NCBI RefSeq assembly: GCF_002869965.1
Contig: NZ_PEBS01000004.1
Coordinates: 81,920-145,919, forward strand
From: Janthinobacterium sp. ROICE36
GTDB lineage: Bacteria; Pseudomonadota; Gammaproteobacteria; Burkholderiales; Burkholderiaceae_D
Reading direction: 5' to 3'
Length of the DNA: 64,000 bases
This document shows positions 17,601 through 28,850 of this stretch, piece after piece; the stretch's first letter is position 1; the number at the start of each line of letters is the position of its first letter. Position numbers and translations under genes: made by a program. The notes beneath the pieces were generated by a model, which saw only the letters and a program-made list of their open reading frames with translations, did no database searches and was not told the DNA's origin.

Positions 17601-19117
17601 AGTCACTCATGACCATACAAGACATCAGTTTGTGGATCAAAGCGGCTGCCCCGTCCGGGCAGCTGACGTCCGATTCGCGCCGCGTGCAGCGCGGCGACGT
17701 GTTTTTCGCCTACGCGGGCGCCACCCAATTCATCGATACCGCCATTCAGCAGGGCGCCGTCGCCATCGTGCATGATGCCGTTGAATGGAACGCCGCATGG
17801 GATGTGCCGCATCTGCTGGTCGGCGACCTGAAACGCCTGGCTGGCCCCGTGGCACATGCTGTTTACAACATGCCCGACAGCGCCATTTTCAGCGCCGGTG
17901 TGACGGGCACGAATGGCAAGACTTCGTGCGCGCTATGGCTGGCGCAGGCCCTGGCACGCCTCGGAGAAACCTCGTCCGTCATCGGGACTCTGGGCATGGG
18001 CCTGTGCAAGCCGCGCGGCGCCATCGAATTCGACGTGACCGGCTACACCACGCCTGACGCCGTGCTGCTGGCGCGTAAACTGGCCGCCATGCGCGACGCC
18101 GGCGCCAAGGCCGTCGCCATCGAAGTGTCGTCGATCGGCCTGGACCAGGAGCGCGCGGCCGGCATGCATTTTGATGTCGCCATGTTTACCAACCTGACGC
18201 GCGACCATCTTGATTACCACTGCGACATGGCCACCTACGAGGCGGCCAAAGTCAAGCTGTTCGACTGGCCCGGCCTGAAAACGGCTGTCATCAACCTCGA
18301 TGACCCCATGGGTCTGCGCCTGGCGCGCCACGTGGATGGCAAGCTGACGGGCGAGTATCCGGTCATTGGCTATACCTTGCAGGATGCCGCCAGCCAGCCG
18401 GACCTGCCTGGCGTGCTGATGCTGCGCGCCAGCCAGTTCCGTAGCCGCAATGCAGGTACCGACTTCCACCTGGAATGCGCGCTGGGCGTGGCGCTGATCA
18501 AGACGCAACTGGTGGGTCACTTCAATATCAGCAACGCGCTGGCCGTGCTGGGCGCCTTGCTGGCGCATGGCACCGGCCTGCGCGCCGCCATCGACGGCAT
18601 CGAATCCCTGCAGCCGGCCCCAGGCCGCATGCAGCAGGTGGGTGGGCAGGAAGCGCCGATGGTCGTCATCGATTACGCGCATACGCCGGACGCCTTGGCC
18701 AAAACCTTGGCAGCCTTGCGCCAGGTGGCGCAGGAACGGGGTGGCCAGCTGTGGTGCGTGTTCGGCTGCGGCGGCGATCGCGATCCGGGCAAGCGTCCGC
18801 AGATGGGCGCCATCGCGCAGTTGGCCGATCACGTGCTGGTCACCAGCGACAATCCGCGCAGCGAAGACCCGCACGCCATCATCGCGCAGATCGTCGCCGG
18901 CATGCGTGCAGACGGCCCGCAGCCGCAGGCCATCGAAGACCGTGCCGCGGCCATCCTGTCGGCCATCAAGCACGCGGCCAAGCCGGACGTGATCCTGCTG
19001 GCGGGCAAGGGCCATGAGCCGTACCAGGAAATCAAGGGCAAGAAGCTGCCGTTCTCCGATGCCGACCATGCGCAGCTGGCCCTGTCCGCGCGCCTGACCA
19101 TGATGAGGACGAACTGA
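17597..19117 (+). CDS. murE: MurE, UDP-MurNAc-L-Ala-D-Glu:meso-diaminopimelate ligase
   Basis: A 506-residue Mur ligase. The ATP-binding P-loop TGTNGKT is at about 103-109. The C-terminal domain carries DNPR (TSDNPRSEDP), the motif selecting meso-diaminopimelate, so the peptidoglycan is the usual Gram-negative type. The start is probably GTG at 17597, inside the ftsI stop overlap with GGAGG just upstream. An ATG at 17609 is the alternative and would remove four residues. Confidence 0.96.
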   Translation: MKSLMTIQDISLWIKAAAPSGQLTSDSRRVQRGDVFFAYAGATQFIDTAIQQGAVAIVHDAVEWNAAWDVPHLLVGDLKRLAGPVAHAVYNMPDSAIFSAGVTGTNGKTSCALWLAQALARLGETSSVIGTLGMGLCKPRGAIEFDVTGYTTPDAVLLARKLAAMRDAGAKAVAIEVSSIGLDQERAAGMHFDVAMFTNLTRDHLDYHCDMATYEAAKVKLFDWPGLKTAVINLDDPMGLRLARHVDGKLTGEYPVIGYTLQDAASQPDLPGVLMLRASQFRSRNAGTDFHLECALGVALIKTQLVGHFNISNALAVLGALLAHGTGLRAAIDGIESLQPAPGRMQQVGGQEAPMVVIDYAHTPDALAKTLAALRQVAQERGGQLWCVFGCGGDRDPGKRPQMGAIAQLADHVLVTSDNPRSEDPHAIIAQIVAGMRADGPQPQAIEDRAAAILSAIKHAAKPDVILLAGKGHEPYQEIKGKKLPFSDADHAQLALSARLTMMRTN

Positions 19118-20565
19118 TGGTGATGGATCACCTCATGCATGCAGGCCTGGCAGAGCTGATGCCGTCGCTGGACGGCGCGCAGCTGACAGGCGACGCCGTC
19201 TTTGATGGCGTCTGCACCGACAGCCGCAGCGCCCAAGCCGGTTCGCTCTTCGTTGCCCTGCGTGGCGAGAGTTTCGACGCGCACGACTTCCTCGACCAGG
19301 TGGCCGCGCGCGGCGTCGCCGCCGTGCTGGTCGAGCGCTTGCCTGCAGGCTGGGACAGTGGCAAGGTGCCAGCCATCGTGGTCGCCGATACCCTGCTCGC
19401 ACTGGGCCGCATCGCCCATCACTGGCGCTGCCGTTTCAGCCTGCCCGTCATCGGCGTCACTGGCAGCAACGGCAAGACCACCGTCAAGGAAATGATTGCA
19501 TCCATCCTGGCGGCTGCTTTTGGCGAAGAAGGCCGGCTGGCCACGCGCGGCAACCTGAATAACGAAATCGGCGTGCCCCTGACCCTGTTCCGCCTGAACG
19601 CCGGGCACAAGGCTGCCGTCATCGAGATGGGCATGAACCATCCGGGAGAAATTGCACGCCTGGCGGGGATCGCCGCGCCGACCCTGGTGATGGTCAACAA
19701 CGCGCAGCGCGAGCACCAGGAATTCATGCACACGGTGGTAGCGGTGGCGCGCGAGAACGGCGCGGCGCTGGCGGCCCTGTCCGACGATGGCGTTGCCGTC
19801 TTCCCGCATGGCGATGAATTCACTCCCCTGTGGCGCGAGCTGGCCGGCGCGCGCGCCGTCATCACCTTCGGCCTGTCGAAGGACGCCGATGTGAGCTGCA
19901 CGCACCGTGGGGCCGAGGATTTTGGCAGCGACATGTTCGTCAGCGTGCGCGCGCAGGACGGCAGCTTGCGCCAGTTCTTTGTCGGCTTGCAGGCAGCGGG
20001 CGACCATAATGTGCGCAATGCGCTGGCCGCAGCGGCATGCGCCGTTGGTGCGGGCATCGCCATCGAACATATCAAGCAGGGCCTGGAGGCGTTCGCGCCC
20101 GTGAACGGCCGCCTGCAGAAAAAACGTGCCGCCAATGGCGCCACCATCATCGACGACACGTATAACGCCAATCCGGATTCGGCGCGCGCGGCTATCGATG
20201 TGCTGGCGCAGGCCGCGGCGCCGCGCATCCTGGTGCTGGGCGAGATGGGCGAAGTCGGCACGCAGGGGCAGCAGTTCCACGAAGAGATCGGCGCCTACGC
20301 AGCCATCAAAGGCATCGAATACGTGCTAGCGACGGGCGGCCTGGCGCGCCATCTGGTGAGTCCGGCGCAGGCTGCCGCCAGCCAGGAATCGGGCACGGTC
20401 GTGGAGTATTTCGAACAGTTCGACGGCTTGCTGGCGGCGCTCGATGCGCATTTGTCCGGCCGTTCGGATGCAACAGTATTAATCAAGGGCTCCCGTTTCA
20501 TGAAGATGGAACGGGCCGTGCAGCATTTGATTGGTTCAAACAACAATAACAAGGAAGCTCACTAA
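19117..20565 (+). CDS. murF: MurF, UDP-MurNAc-tripeptide:D-Ala-D-Ala ligase
   Basis: A 482-residue Mur ligase that adds D-Ala-D-Ala to complete the pentapeptide precursor. The P-loop [10 protein letters not shown] starts at about 113. [12 protein letters not shown] and the C-terminal [10 protein letters not shown] are MurF-specific. It overlaps the murE stop by 1 nt and is separate from murE, not fused. Confidence 0.96.
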   Translation: MVMDHLMHAGLAELMPSLDGAQLTGDAVFDGVCTDSRSAQAGSLFVALRGESFDAHDFLDQVAARGVAAVLVERLPAGWDSGKVPAIVVADTLLALGRIAHHWRCRFSLPVIGVTGSNGKTTVKEMIASILAAAFGEEGRLATRGNLNNEIGVPLTLFRLNAGHKAAVIEMGMNHPGEIARLAGIAAPTLVMVNNAQREHQEFMHTVVAVARENGAALAALSDDGVAVFPHGDEFTPLWRELAGARAVITFGLSKDADVSCTHRGAEDFGSDMFVSVRAQDGSLRQFFVGLQAAGDHNVRNALAAAACAVGAGIAIEHIKQGLEAFAPVNGRLQKKRAANGATIIDDTYNANPDSARAAIDVLAQAAAPRILVLGEMGEVGTQGQQFHEEIGAYAAIKGIEYVLATGGLARHLVSPAQAAASQESGTVVEYFEQFDGLLAALDAHLSGRSDATVLIKGSRFMKMERAVQHLIGSNNNNKEAH

Positions 20566-20567
20566 TC

Positions 20568-21743
20568 ATGCTGCTCTGGCTCGCTCATTATTTCCAGGAC
20601 GACATTGGCCCATTGCGGGTCTTTAACTTCATCACTTTCCGCGCCGTCTTCGCCACCCTGACGGCGATTTTGATCGGCCTGTGCGCCGGTCCCGCCGTGA
20701 TCCGCATGCTCACGCGCATGAAGGTCGGTCAGGCCGTGCGCACGGACGGTCCGCAGACGCATCTGAAAAAACACGGCACGCCGACCATGGGCGGTGTGCT
20801 GATACTGATCGCCATCGGCATTTCCACCCTGCTGTGGGCCGACCTGTCGAACCGCTTCATCTGGCCAGTGCTGATTGTCACGCTGGGCTTTGGCGCCGTC
20901 GGCTGGGCTGACGACTACCGCAAGGTGGTGCACCAGGACCCGGAAGGCATGCGCTCGCGCGAAAAATACTTCTGGCAGTCGCTGATCGGCATCATCGCCG
21001 CCTTTTACCTGGCGTTTTCCGTCTCCGTGTCGGAACCCGACGCGGGCCACGTGTGGAATCTGATCTACGCCTGGGTGCAGTCCGGCTTCGCCATGGATTT
21101 GCCGCCCAAGGCCGATCTGATCGTCCCGTTCTTCAAGACCATCAGCTATCCACTGGGCGTGTGGGGCTTCATCGCGCTGACCTACTGCGTCATCGTCGGC
21201 ACCAGTAATGCCGTCAATTTCACCGATGGCCTGGATGGCCTGGCCATCATGCCGACCGTGATGGTGGGCACGGCCCTGGGCCTGTTCGCCTACCTGACGG
21301 GCAACGCCACGTATGCGCGCTACCTGTTCATCCCGCATATCCCGGGCGCTGGCGAACTGGTGATCTTCTGCGGCGCGCTGGCCGGTTCCGGCCTGGCCTT
21401 CCTTTGGTATAACACGCACCCCGCGAAAGTGTTCATGGGCGATGTGGGCGCGCTGGCCCTGGGCGGCGCGCTGGGCACGGTCGCCGTCATCGTGCGCCAG
21501 GAAATCGTCCTGTTCATCATGGGCGGCATCTTCGTCGTCGAAACGCTGTCCGTGATTATCCAGGTCGTCTGGTTCAAGTACACCAAGAAGCGCTATGGCG
21601 CCGGCCGCCGGGTTTTCCTGATGGCGCCACTGCATCACCATTTTGAACAAAAAGGCTGGAAAGAGACGCAGGTTGTCGTGCGTTTCTGGATCATCACCAT
21701 GATGCTGGTGTTGCTCGGTCTGACCACCTTGAAGCTGCGCTGA
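20568..21743 (+). CDS. mraY: MraY, phospho-MurNAc-pentapeptide translocase
   Basis: A 391-residue integral membrane enzyme that transfers phospho-MurNAc-pentapeptide to undecaprenyl phosphate to form lipid I. Motifs include GGVLILIAI, the catalytic aspartates in [23 protein letters not shown] and [12 protein letters not shown]. About ten membrane segments are visible, and the length is usual for betaproteobacteria. It is followed by murD with a 1-nt overlap. Confidence 0.97.
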   Translation: MLLWLAHYFQDDIGPLRVFNFITFRAVFATLTAILIGLCAGPAVIRMLTRMKVGQAVRTDGPQTHLKKHGTPTMGGVLILIAIGISTLLWADLSNRFIWPVLIVTLGFGAVGWADDYRKVVHQDPEGMRSREKYFWQSLIGIIAAFYLAFSVSVSEPDAGHVWNLIYAWVQSGFAMDLPPKADLIVPFFKTISYPLGVWGFIALTYCVIVGTSNAVNFTDGLDGLAIMPTVMVGTALGLFAYLTGNATYARYLFIPHIPGAGELVIFCGALAGSGLAFLWYNTHPAKVFMGDVGALALGGALGTVAVIVRQEIVLFIMGGIFVVETLSVIIQVVWFKYTKKRYGAGRRVFLMAPLHHHFEQKGWKETQVVVRFWIITMMLVLLGLTTLKLR

Positions 21744-23299
21744 TGATGTACGACGCTAAAACCGCACTGGTACTGGGCCTCGGGGAGTCGGGGCTGGCCA
21801 TGGCCCTGTGGCTGGCCCGCAGCGGTGCGGCCGTGCGCGTGGCCGATACGCGCGAGGCACCAGAGCGCCTGGCTGCTTTGCAGGCCGCCGTACCGCAGGC
21901 GCAATTCATCGCAGGCGCCTTCACGGCCGACCTGCTCGACGGCGTCGATTTTGTCGCCGTCAGCCCCGGCCTGGCGCCGCAGCGCGAACTGGCTGGAATC
22001 GCGCCGGCCGCCTTGGAAAAAAGTATCCCCGTGTGGGGCGAGATCGAACTGTTCGCGCAGGCGCTGGCGGCGTTGAAGGCGGAGCGCGGCTATGCGCCGA
22101 AAGTGATTGCCATCACGGGGACCAACGGCAAGACGACGGTGACCAGCCTGGTAGGCCTGCTGTGCGAACGCGCAGGTCTGGCCACGCGCGTGGCCGGCAA
22201 TATCAGCCCGGCGGCGCTGGACGTGCTGCGCGAAGTGCTCGATGCGGAACCGGCGCCGCTGCCGGTGGATACAGAAGCTGAAGCAGCGGAACCCGTCGCC
22301 AGCACCTTGCCGCAAGCATGGATACTGGAGCTGTCCAGCTTCCAGCTGCACACGACGTTCAGCCTGCAGGCCGATGCGGCCACGGTCTTGAATCTGTCGC
22401 AGGATCACCTGGACTGGCACGGCGACATGGCCTCCTATGCGAGCGACAAGGCACGCATCTTCGGCGGCCAGACCGTGCGCGTCCTGAACCGCGACGATGC
22501 TGCCGTGATGCACATGGCCGATCCGCTTGCGGAAACCATCACCTTTGGCACGGGCGAGCCGCTTGAGGTGGACAGCTTTGGCCTGGTCAATGAACGGGGC
22601 ATCTTCTGGCTGGCGCAAGCCGTGCCCAGTGAAGAAGTCATCGAGAAAAAACGCAGGAAGAACGATCCGGCACCGGAACCGGTGCCGACGATGGCAAAGA
22701 AACTGATGCCGGCCGATGCGCTGAAAATCCGTGGCCAGCACAATGCCTCGAATGCGCTGGCGGCGCTGGCCCTGTGCCGCGCCATTGGTCTGCCATTCGC
22801 GCCACTGCTGCACGGCTTGCGCGAATACCAGGGCGAGCCGCACAGGGTGGAACTGATCACGGCCGTGGCTGAAGTCGAATACTACGACGACAGCAAAGGC
22901 ACCAACGTGGGCGCGACAGTGGCCGCGTTGTTCGGCCTGGGCAAGGCGTTTGGCGGCGCGGAACAGCGTTTGGTGCTGATCGCCGGCGGCGACGGCAAGG
23001 GACAGGATTTCTCGCCGCTGGCTGAACCCGTGTCGCGCTATGTGCGTGCCGTGGTGTTGATCGGCCGTGACGCGCCGGCCTTGCGCACGGCCCTGGAGCC
23101 TGCCGGCGTGGATATCATCGACTGCGCCACCTTGCCGGAAGCCGTCAAGCGCGCCAGCAGCCTGGCCCTGGCCGGCGATGCCGTGCTGCTGTCGCCCGCA
23201 TGCGCCAGCCTGGACATGTTCAAGAACTATGCGCACCGCGCGCAGGTGTTTGTCGACGCCGTGCGCGACATCGCCCTGGAAAACGGACAGGATATCTGA
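21743..23299 (+). CDS. murD: MurD, UDP-MurNAc-L-Ala:D-glutamate ligase
   Basis: A 518-residue Mur ligase that adds D-glutamate to UDP-MurNAc-L-Ala. The N-terminal [11 protein letters not shown] binds UDP, and the P-loop ITGTNGKTT is at about 124-132. It is roughly 70-80 residues longer than the E. coli enzyme. The extra length sits in two low-complexity loops: an Ala/Glu/Pro-rich one (about 22230-22315) and a Lys/Pro-rich one (about 22617-22710) before the C-terminal domain. The frame is intact across both. Such loops appear in other Burkholderiales MurD proteins. Confidence 0.96.
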   Translation: MMYDAKTALVLGLGESGLAMALWLARSGAAVRVADTREAPERLAALQAAVPQAQFIAGAFTADLLDGVDFVAVSPGLAPQRELAGIAPAALEKSIPVWGEIELFAQALAALKAERGYAPKVIAITGTNGKTTVTSLVGLLCERAGLATRVAGNISPAALDVLREVLDAEPAPLPVDTEAEAAEPVASTLPQAWILELSSFQLHTTFSLQADAATVLNLSQDHLDWHGDMASYASDKARIFGGQTVRVLNRDDAAVMHMADPLAETITFGTGEPLEVDSFGLVNERGIFWLAQAVPSEEVIEKKRRKNDPAPEPVPTMAKKLMPADALKIRGQHNASNALAALALCRAIGLPFAPLLHGLREYQGEPHRVELITAVAEVEYYDDSKGTNVGATVAALFGLGKAFGGAEQRLVLIAGGDGKGQDFSPLAEPVSRYVRAVVLIGRDAPALRTALEPAGVDIIDCATLPEAVKRASSLALAGDAVLLSPACASLDMFKNYAHRAQVFVDAVRDIALENGQDI

Positions 23300-24510
23300 T
23301 GGCCTTCCAACTGCCCTTCCGCTTTGGTTCCGGCTCGGCTGTCAAGCCGCTGGATAGCCGTGCGCGGCAGTCGAAGATGATGGACTATGACAAGCCACTG
23401 GTGTGGGTCGTCCTGCTGCTCATGTTGCTGGGCATGGTGATGGTGTATTCGGCTTCGATCTCGCTGTCGGACGCGCGCAAGTTTGCCGCCTACACGAACA
23501 ATTATTTCGTCGTGCGCCAGGGGCTGTTCATCGGCGTGTCCATCATCGTCGGCGCGCTGGTGTTCCGCATCCCCGTCGCCACCTGGCAAAAGATCGCACC
23601 GTGGCTGTTCATCGGCACCCTGGTGCTGCTGGTGATGGTGCTGATACCGGGTCTGGGCGTGTCGGTCAACGGCGGCCGCCGCTGGCTGAACCTGCCGGGC
23701 CTGCGGCCGCAGCCGTCCGAGCTGATGAAGGTGGTGATGGTGCTGTACGCCGCCGATTACACGGTGCGCAAGCAGGAATACATGCACAAGCTGACCAAGG
23801 GCTTCATGCCGATGGCGCTGGCCGTCAGCTTTGTCGGCCTGCTGCTGCTGATGGAGCCAGACCTGGGCGCTTTCGGCGTGATCGTTTGCATCGCCATGGG
23901 CATCCTGTTCCTGGGCGGCGTCAACGCCATCTGGTTCGGCGGCATTGGCGCCATGCTGACGGCGATTTTCGTCACCATCATCGCCTTGTCGAAATTCCGC
24001 CGCGAGCGGTTTTTTGCGTATCTCGATCCGTGGCAGGAAGACAATGCGCTCAACAAGGCCTACCAGCTGACGCACTCGCTGATCGCCTTCGGGCGCGGCG
24101 AACTGTTTGGCGTGGGCCTGGGTGGCAGCGTGGAAAAGCTGCACTACCTGCCTGAAGCGCATACGGACTTTTTGTTGGCCGTGATCGGCGAGGAACTGGG
24201 CCTGGTGGGCGTCCTGATCGTGATCGGCATGTTCTACTGGATTATCAAGCGCGCCTTCGATATCGGCCGCCAGGCGATCGCCATCGACCAGACCTTCGCG
24301 GGTCTGACGGCGAAAGGTATCGCCATCTGGATCGGCGTGCAGACCTTCATCAACATGGGCGTGAACCTGGGCCTGCTGCCGACCAAAGGGCTGACCTTGC
24401 CCCTGATGAGTTATGGCGGCACGGGCGTACTGATTAACTGTATCGGCCTGGCGATCTTGCTGCGCATCGATTATGAAAACCGGATCCTGATGCGCGGAGG
24501 CCGGCTATGA
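23299..24510 (+). CDS. ftsW: FtsW, septal peptidoglycan glycosyltransferase (SEDS)
   Basis: A 403-residue SEDS-family membrane protein with about ten transmembrane segments. The ATG at 23299 overlaps the murD stop by 1 nt. FtsW polymerises lipid II at the septum with FtsI. Conserved features include MVYSASIS in the first segment, the [13 protein letters not shown] loop, [15 protein letters not shown] in the large periplasmic loop and [12 protein letters not shown] near the end. Confidence 0.96.
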   Translation: MAFQLPFRFGSGSAVKPLDSRARQSKMMDYDKPLVWVVLLLMLLGMVMVYSASISLSDARKFAAYTNNYFVVRQGLFIGVSIIVGALVFRIPVATWQKIAPWLFIGTLVLLVMVLIPGLGVSVNGGRRWLNLPGLRPQPSELMKVVMVLYAADYTVRKQEYMHKLTKGFMPMALAVSFVGLLLLMEPDLGAFGVIVCIAMGILFLGGVNAIWFGGIGAMLTAIFVTIIALSKFRRERFFAYLDPWQEDNALNKAYQLTHSLIAFGRGELFGVGLGGSVEKLHYLPEAHTDFLLAVIGEELGLVGVLIVIGMFYWIIKRAFDIGRQAIAIDQTFAGLTAKGIAIWIGVQTFINMGVNLGLLPTKGLTLPLMSYGGTGVLINCIGLAILLRIDYENRILMRGGRL

Positions 24511-25601
24511 ACAATGTGACGAACTTGAAAACGACGAAAAGGCTGATGATCATGGCGGCCGGTACCGGCGGCCATATTTTCCCGGGCCTGGCGATTGCGC
24601 AGACGATGCGCGCGCGCGGCTGGGAAGTGAGCTGGCTGGGCACGACCCATGGCATGGAACAGGAGCTGGTGCCGAAAAGCGGCATTCCCATGGATGCCAT
24701 TGCATTCTCCGGCATGCGCGGCAAGGGTCTGGCGCACACCATCCAGGGCGGCTTCAAGATGCTGGCGAGCTTTTTTGCCATCCGCCGTTTCATCGCCAGT
24801 CGCAAGCCGGACGTGGTGATGGGCATGGGCGGCTACGTTACCGTGCCGGGCGGACTGATGGCGCGCCTGAAGGGCGTGCCGCTGGTGCTGGTCAATGCCG
24901 ACGCGGCGCTGCTGCTGTCGAACAAGACGCTGCTGCCGCTGGCACAAAAGGTTTGCTTCGGTTTTCCCGCCGATTTTGGCAGCGCTGCGGGCAAGGCCGT
25001 CGTCACGGGCAATCCCGTGCGCGCGGAGATCCTCGCCATGGCGCCGCCGGCGTCCCGCTTTGCGGGCCGCAGCGGGCCGCTGCGCATCCTGGTGGTGGGC
25101 GGCAGCCTGGGCGCGAAAGCGCTGAACGACAATCTGCCCGCTGCGCTGGCCTTGATGCCGGAGGGCGAGCGTCCGCTGGTGACGCACCAGTCGGGCAAGA
25201 AGAATATCGACGCCCTGCATGGCGCGTATGCGCAGGCGGGCGTGCAAGCCAATGTGGTCGATTTCATCGACGACATGGCCAAGGCGTATACCGAGGCCGA
25301 TCTGGTGATTTGCCGTGCTGGCGCCATCACCCTGTCGGAATTGACGGCGGCCGGCGTGGCCAGCGTGCTCGTGCCGCTGGTGGCGTCGACCACCAGCCAC
25401 CAGCGCGACAATGCGCAATGGATGGCGAAGCAGGGCGCGGCGATTCATTTGCCGCAGACGGAAATGAGTGCGGCGTCGCTGAGCGCGATGCTGGCGTCCT
25501 TGACGCGCGACAGCTGCCAGCAGATGGCGCAAGCGGCACTGACAGCAGGCAGGCGCGACGCCAATGAGGCGATCGCACACGTATTGGAAAAACTGGCATG
25601 A
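24507..25601 (+). CDS. murG: MurG, lipid II-forming GlcNAc transferase
   Basis: A 364-residue GT28 glycosyltransferase that adds GlcNAc to lipid I on the inner face of the membrane. [15 protein letters not shown] (about 17-31) is the first G-loop, [10 protein letters not shown] the second, and [15 protein letters not shown] is the UDP-GlcNAc site. It overlaps ftsW by 4 nt. The N-terminus has about ten extra residues before the beta strand. Confidence 0.96.
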   Translation: MNNVTNLKTTKRLMIMAAGTGGHIFPGLAIAQTMRARGWEVSWLGTTHGMEQELVPKSGIPMDAIAFSGMRGKGLAHTIQGGFKMLASFFAIRRFIASRKPDVVMGMGGYVTVPGGLMARLKGVPLVLVNADAALLLSNKTLLPLAQKVCFGFPADFGSAAGKAVVTGNPVRAEILAMAPPASRFAGRSGPLRILVVGGSLGAKALNDNLPAALALMPEGERPLVTHQSGKKNIDALHGAYAQAGVQANVVDFIDDMAKAYTEADLVICRAGAITLSELTAAGVASVLVPLVASTTSHQRDNAQWMAKQGAAIHLPQTEMSAASLSAMLASLTRDSCQQMAQAALTAGRRDANEAIAHVLEKLA

Positions 25602-25611
25602 GGTTAGCTCT

Positions 25612-27015
25612 GTGAAGCATAAAGTAAACAATATCCACTTTGTCGGCATTGGCGGCAGCGGCATGAGCGGCATCGCCGAAGTGCTGGTCAACCTCGGCTA
25701 CAAGGTGTCGGGCTCGGACCTGGGCAGCAACGCGGCAACGCAGCGCCTGACGAGCCTGGGCGCGACCGTCATGCTCGGCCACGCGGCCGAGAACATCGGC
25801 GACGCCGATGCCGTCGTGACGTCGGGCGCCGTCCCGCAAGACAATCCGGAAGTGGCGGCCGCGCGCGCGCGCAAGATCCCGCTGGTGCCGCGCGCCGTGA
25901 TGCTCGGTGAATTGATGCGTTTGAAACGCGGCATCGCCATCGCCGGCACGCACGGCAAGACGACGACCACCAGCCTGGTCGCTTCGGTGCTGGCGCAGGG
26001 CGGTCTCGATCCTACTTTTGTGATCGGTGGACGCCTGACCAGCGCCGGCGCGAACGCCAAGCTCGGTTCGGGCGACTACCTGGTGGCCGAAGCCGATGAG
26101 TCGGACGCCTCGTTCCTGAACCTGACGCCGATGATCGAAGTGATCACGAATATCGACGCCGATCACATGGACACTTACGAGCACGATTTCGAAAAGCTCA
26201 AGCAGGCGTTCGTGCAGTTCACGCACCGCCTGCCTTTCTATGGCCGCGCCATGCTGTGCATCGACGATCAGCACGTACGCGCCATCATCCCGTTCGTCAC
26301 CAAGCCGGTCACCACTTATGGCTTCGCGGAAGACGCCGAAGTGCGCGCCATCAATGCGCGCGCCGTGGGCCTGGAAATGCATTTCACGGTGCTGCAGGAA
26401 GGCTATCCTGATCTCGACGTGGTGTTGAACCAGCCTGGCATGCACAATGTGCAGAATGCTTGCTCGGCGATCGCCATCGCGCGCGAAATTGGCATCGCCG
26501 ACAGTGCGACGCAGCAGGGCCTGGCCGAGTTCTCCGGCGTGGGCCGGCGCTTCACGCGCTATGGCGACGTGGCGCTGCCGAGCGGCGGTACTTTTGCGCT
26601 GGTCGACGATTTCGGCCACCATCCGGTGGAAACGGAAGTGACCCTGGCCGCTGCGCGCGCTGCCTATCCTGGCCGCCGCCTGGTGCTGGCTTTCCAGCCG
26701 CACCGCTACAGCCGCACGCGCGACCTGTTCGAGGATTTCGTCAAGGTGCTCGGTGCGCCCGACGTACTGCTGCTGTCCGAAGTGTATGCGGCTGGCGAAG
26801 CGCCTATCGTCGCTGCCGATGGCCGCGCCCTGGCGCATGCGCTGCGCGCGCGCGGCAAGATTGAACCGATTTTCGTCGAGTCCATGACGGACATGGCCGA
26901 CACCATCATGAGCGTTGCGCGCGACGGCGACGTCGTGCTGACCATGGGAGCCGGCTCGATCAGCGGCATCCCGCAACAACTGACAACGTATCAATCTCAC
27001 ACTGTAAAGGCCTGA
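25612..27015 (+). CDS. murC: MurC, UDP-MurNAc:L-alanine ligase
   Basis: A 467-residue Mur ligase that adds the first amino acid. The GTG at 25612 is taken as the start because it gives the family opening [20 protein letters not shown] with AGGTTAG upstream; reading further upstream runs into the murG stop region. The P-loop [10 protein letters not shown] and [10 protein letters not shown] are conserved. 10 nt after murG and 1 nt before ddl. Confidence 0.96.
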   Translation: MKHKVNNIHFVGIGGSGMSGIAEVLVNLGYKVSGSDLGSNAATQRLTSLGATVMLGHAAENIGDADAVVTSGAVPQDNPEVAAARARKIPLVPRAVMLGELMRLKRGIAIAGTHGKTTTTSLVASVLAQGGLDPTFVIGGRLTSAGANAKLGSGDYLVAEADESDASFLNLTPMIEVITNIDADHMDTYEHDFEKLKQAFVQFTHRLPFYGRAMLCIDDQHVRAIIPFVTKPVTTYGFAEDAEVRAINARAVGLEMHFTVLQEGYPDLDVVLNQPGMHNVQNACSAIAIAREIGIADSATQQGLAEFSGVGRRFTRYGDVALPSGGTFALVDDFGHHPVETEVTLAAARAAYPGRRLVLAFQPHRYSRTRDLFEDFVKVLGAPDVLLLSEVYAAGEAPIVAADGRALAHALRARGKIEPIFVESMTDMADTIMSVARDGDVVLTMGAGSISGIPQQLTTYQSHTVKA

Positions 27016-27016
27016 C

Positions 27017-27985
27017 GTGAACCAAGCTTCAGCTATCGACGTTAAACAATTGGGCAAAGTCGGCGTCCTGTTCGGCGGCCGTTCGGCCGAGCGCGAAGTG
27101 TCGCTGATGTCCGGCGCGGGCGTGCTGGCCGCTCTGAAAAGCCATGGCGTGGATGCGCATGGCTTCGATACGGGCGAACGCAGCCTGGCCGAACTGGCCG
27201 CTGAACAATTTGACCGCGTCTTCATCGCGCTGCACGGGCGCTTTGGCGAAGACGGCAGCCTGCAGGGCGCGCTGGAGCAGCTGGGCATTCCCTACACGGG
27301 CAGCGGCGTGATGGCGTGCGCGGTGGGCATGGACAAGGTCTATACCAAGATGATCTGGCTGATGCACCAGTTGCCGACGCCGCAGTACGCGGTGCTCAAT
27401 GACAGTTCCGACCTGGCCAAGGTCGCAGCGGAACTGGGCTTGCCGCTGATCGTCAAGCCGCCACACGAAGGCTCGACCATCGGCATCACCAAGGTCAGCG
27501 AGGCGGGCGCCTTCCAGGCCGCCTATGACATCGCCGCCGGTCTCGATGACTCGGTGCTGGCCGAGGAATTCATCACGGGCCGCGAATTCACCGTCGCGAT
27601 CCTGGGCAAGGGCGCCACGGCGCGCGCGCTGCCTGCCGTGGAAATCGTCGCGCCACAAGGCAATTACGATTACCAGAACAAGTACTTCACGGACGATACG
27701 CAATATTTCTGCCCGCCGCAGCTGGACCAGGCAATCGTGGCGGAAATGGAGCGCATCGCCGTGGCAGCCTACCGCGCCCTCGGCTGCGAAGGCTGGGGAC
27801 GGGTCGATGTGCTGATGCGCGCGGCCGACAGCAAGCTGTTTTTGCTGGAGGTGAATACCTCGCCCGGCATGACGGGGCATTCGCTGGTGCCGATGGCGGC
27901 GCGCGCGGAAGGCACCAGCTATGAAGACCTGTGCCTGGAAATCGTCGCCGGCGCAAGCCTGAAAATGCACAAGGGACAGCGCTGA
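27017..27985 (+). CDS. ddl: D-alanine:D-alanine ligase
   Basis: A 322-residue ATP-grasp ligase of the DdlB type, making the D-Ala-D-Ala dipeptide used by MurF. Motifs: [18 protein letters not shown] at the start, [17 protein letters not shown] and [17 protein letters not shown] at the active site. The start codon is GTG at 27017, two bases past the murC stop. This is the third GTG start in the cluster after mraZ and murC, or the fourth if murE also starts with GTG. Confidence 0.96.
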   Translation: MNQASAIDVKQLGKVGVLFGGRSAEREVSLMSGAGVLAALKSHGVDAHGFDTGERSLAELAAEQFDRVFIALHGRFGEDGSLQGALEQLGIPYTGSGVMACAVGMDKVYTKMIWLMHQLPTPQYAVLNDSSDLAKVAAELGLPLIVKPPHEGSTIGITKVSEAGAFQAAYDIAAGLDDSVLAEEFITGREFTVAILGKGATARALPAVEIVAPQGNYDYQNKYFTDDTQYFCPPQLDQAIVAEMERIAVAAYRALGCEGWGRVDVLMRAADSKLFLLEVNTSPGMTGHSLVPMAARAEGTSYEDLCLEIVAGASLKMHKGQR

Positions 27986-27986
27986 T

Positions 27987-28805
27987 ATGTGGCATGACGC
28001 TAAAAGCCTCAATACGACTGCCAACGGCTTGCTGGCCGCGGTTCTGGTCGTGTGCGTGGCAGCCGGCGTCTGGTGGGTGTCGCAGCGTCCCATGTTCGAC
28101 CTGCGCACCATCAAGGTGGAAAGCGCGGACGACAAGGGCCTGCGCCACGTGAATTACCTGACCCTGCGCAGCGGCACTCTGGGCCGCATCAAGGGCAATT
28201 TTTTCACGACCAACCTGGAAAGCGTACGCAGCGTGTTCGAATCGGTGCCTTGGGTGCGGCGCGCCAGCGTGCGACGGGAGTGGCCGAACCAGCTGATCGT
28301 GGCGCTGGAAGAGCACGAAGCGCTGGGAACCTGGGGCGAGGATGGACGCCTGCTGTCGGTCAAGGGCGACGTGTTTACGGCCAATGTGGCCGAAGCCGAA
28401 GATGACCACGAATTGCCTGCCTTCGCCGGCCCCGATGGCAGCGAGAAGGAAGTATTGGCCACCTATGTGCAGCTGGCAAAGTGGTTTTCACCGCTGAAGA
28501 TGGTGCCGGAAACCCTGTCGCTGTCGAGCCGCTATGCATGGACCGTGAAACTGGATAATGGCATGAGCGTGGCGCTAGGGCGCGAGCAGAATCATACGAC
28601 CCTGAAGGCGCGGGTCGACCGGCTGGTGGGCATCTACCCGCAGCTGGCGAGCCGGCTGGAGAATATCGACACGATCGATATGCGCTACCAGAATGGCCTG
28701 GCGCTCAGTTCCGCCGGCCTGGTGATACCGGCCGAAGGCAAAGACGGCAAGCCGGCAGCGCCGATCAAGAAGAAAAATGGCAGTCCGATTAAAAAACCGA
28801 CTTAA
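27987..28805 (+). CDS. ftsQ: FtsQ, divisome protein
   Basis: A 272-residue bitopic protein with a short cytoplasmic tail, one transmembrane helix (about 14-34, LLAAVLVVCVAAGVWWV), a POTRA domain beginning FDLRTIKV and a beta domain. SVPWVRRASVRREWPNQLIVALEEHEALGTWG is the family hallmark. The C-terminus is Lys/Pro-rich. It nucleates the FtsQBL complex. It is 1 nt after ddl and 45 nt before ftsA. Confidence 0.95.
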   Translation: MWHDAKSLNTTANGLLAAVLVVCVAAGVWWVSQRPMFDLRTIKVESADDKGLRHVNYLTLRSGTLGRIKGNFFTTNLESVRSVFESVPWVRRASVRREWPNQLIVALEEHEALGTWGEDGRLLSVKGDVFTANVAEAEDDHELPAFAGPDGSEKEVLATYVQLAKWFSPLKMVPETLSLSSRYAWTVKLDNGMSVALGREQNHTTLKARVDRLVGIYPQLASRLENIDTIDMRYQNGLALSSAGLVIPAEGKDGKPAAPIKKKNGSPIKKPT

Positions 28806-28850
28806 CTTAATAATCAATTTAGCAATAGCCCAAAAAATTAGGCGACAGAA

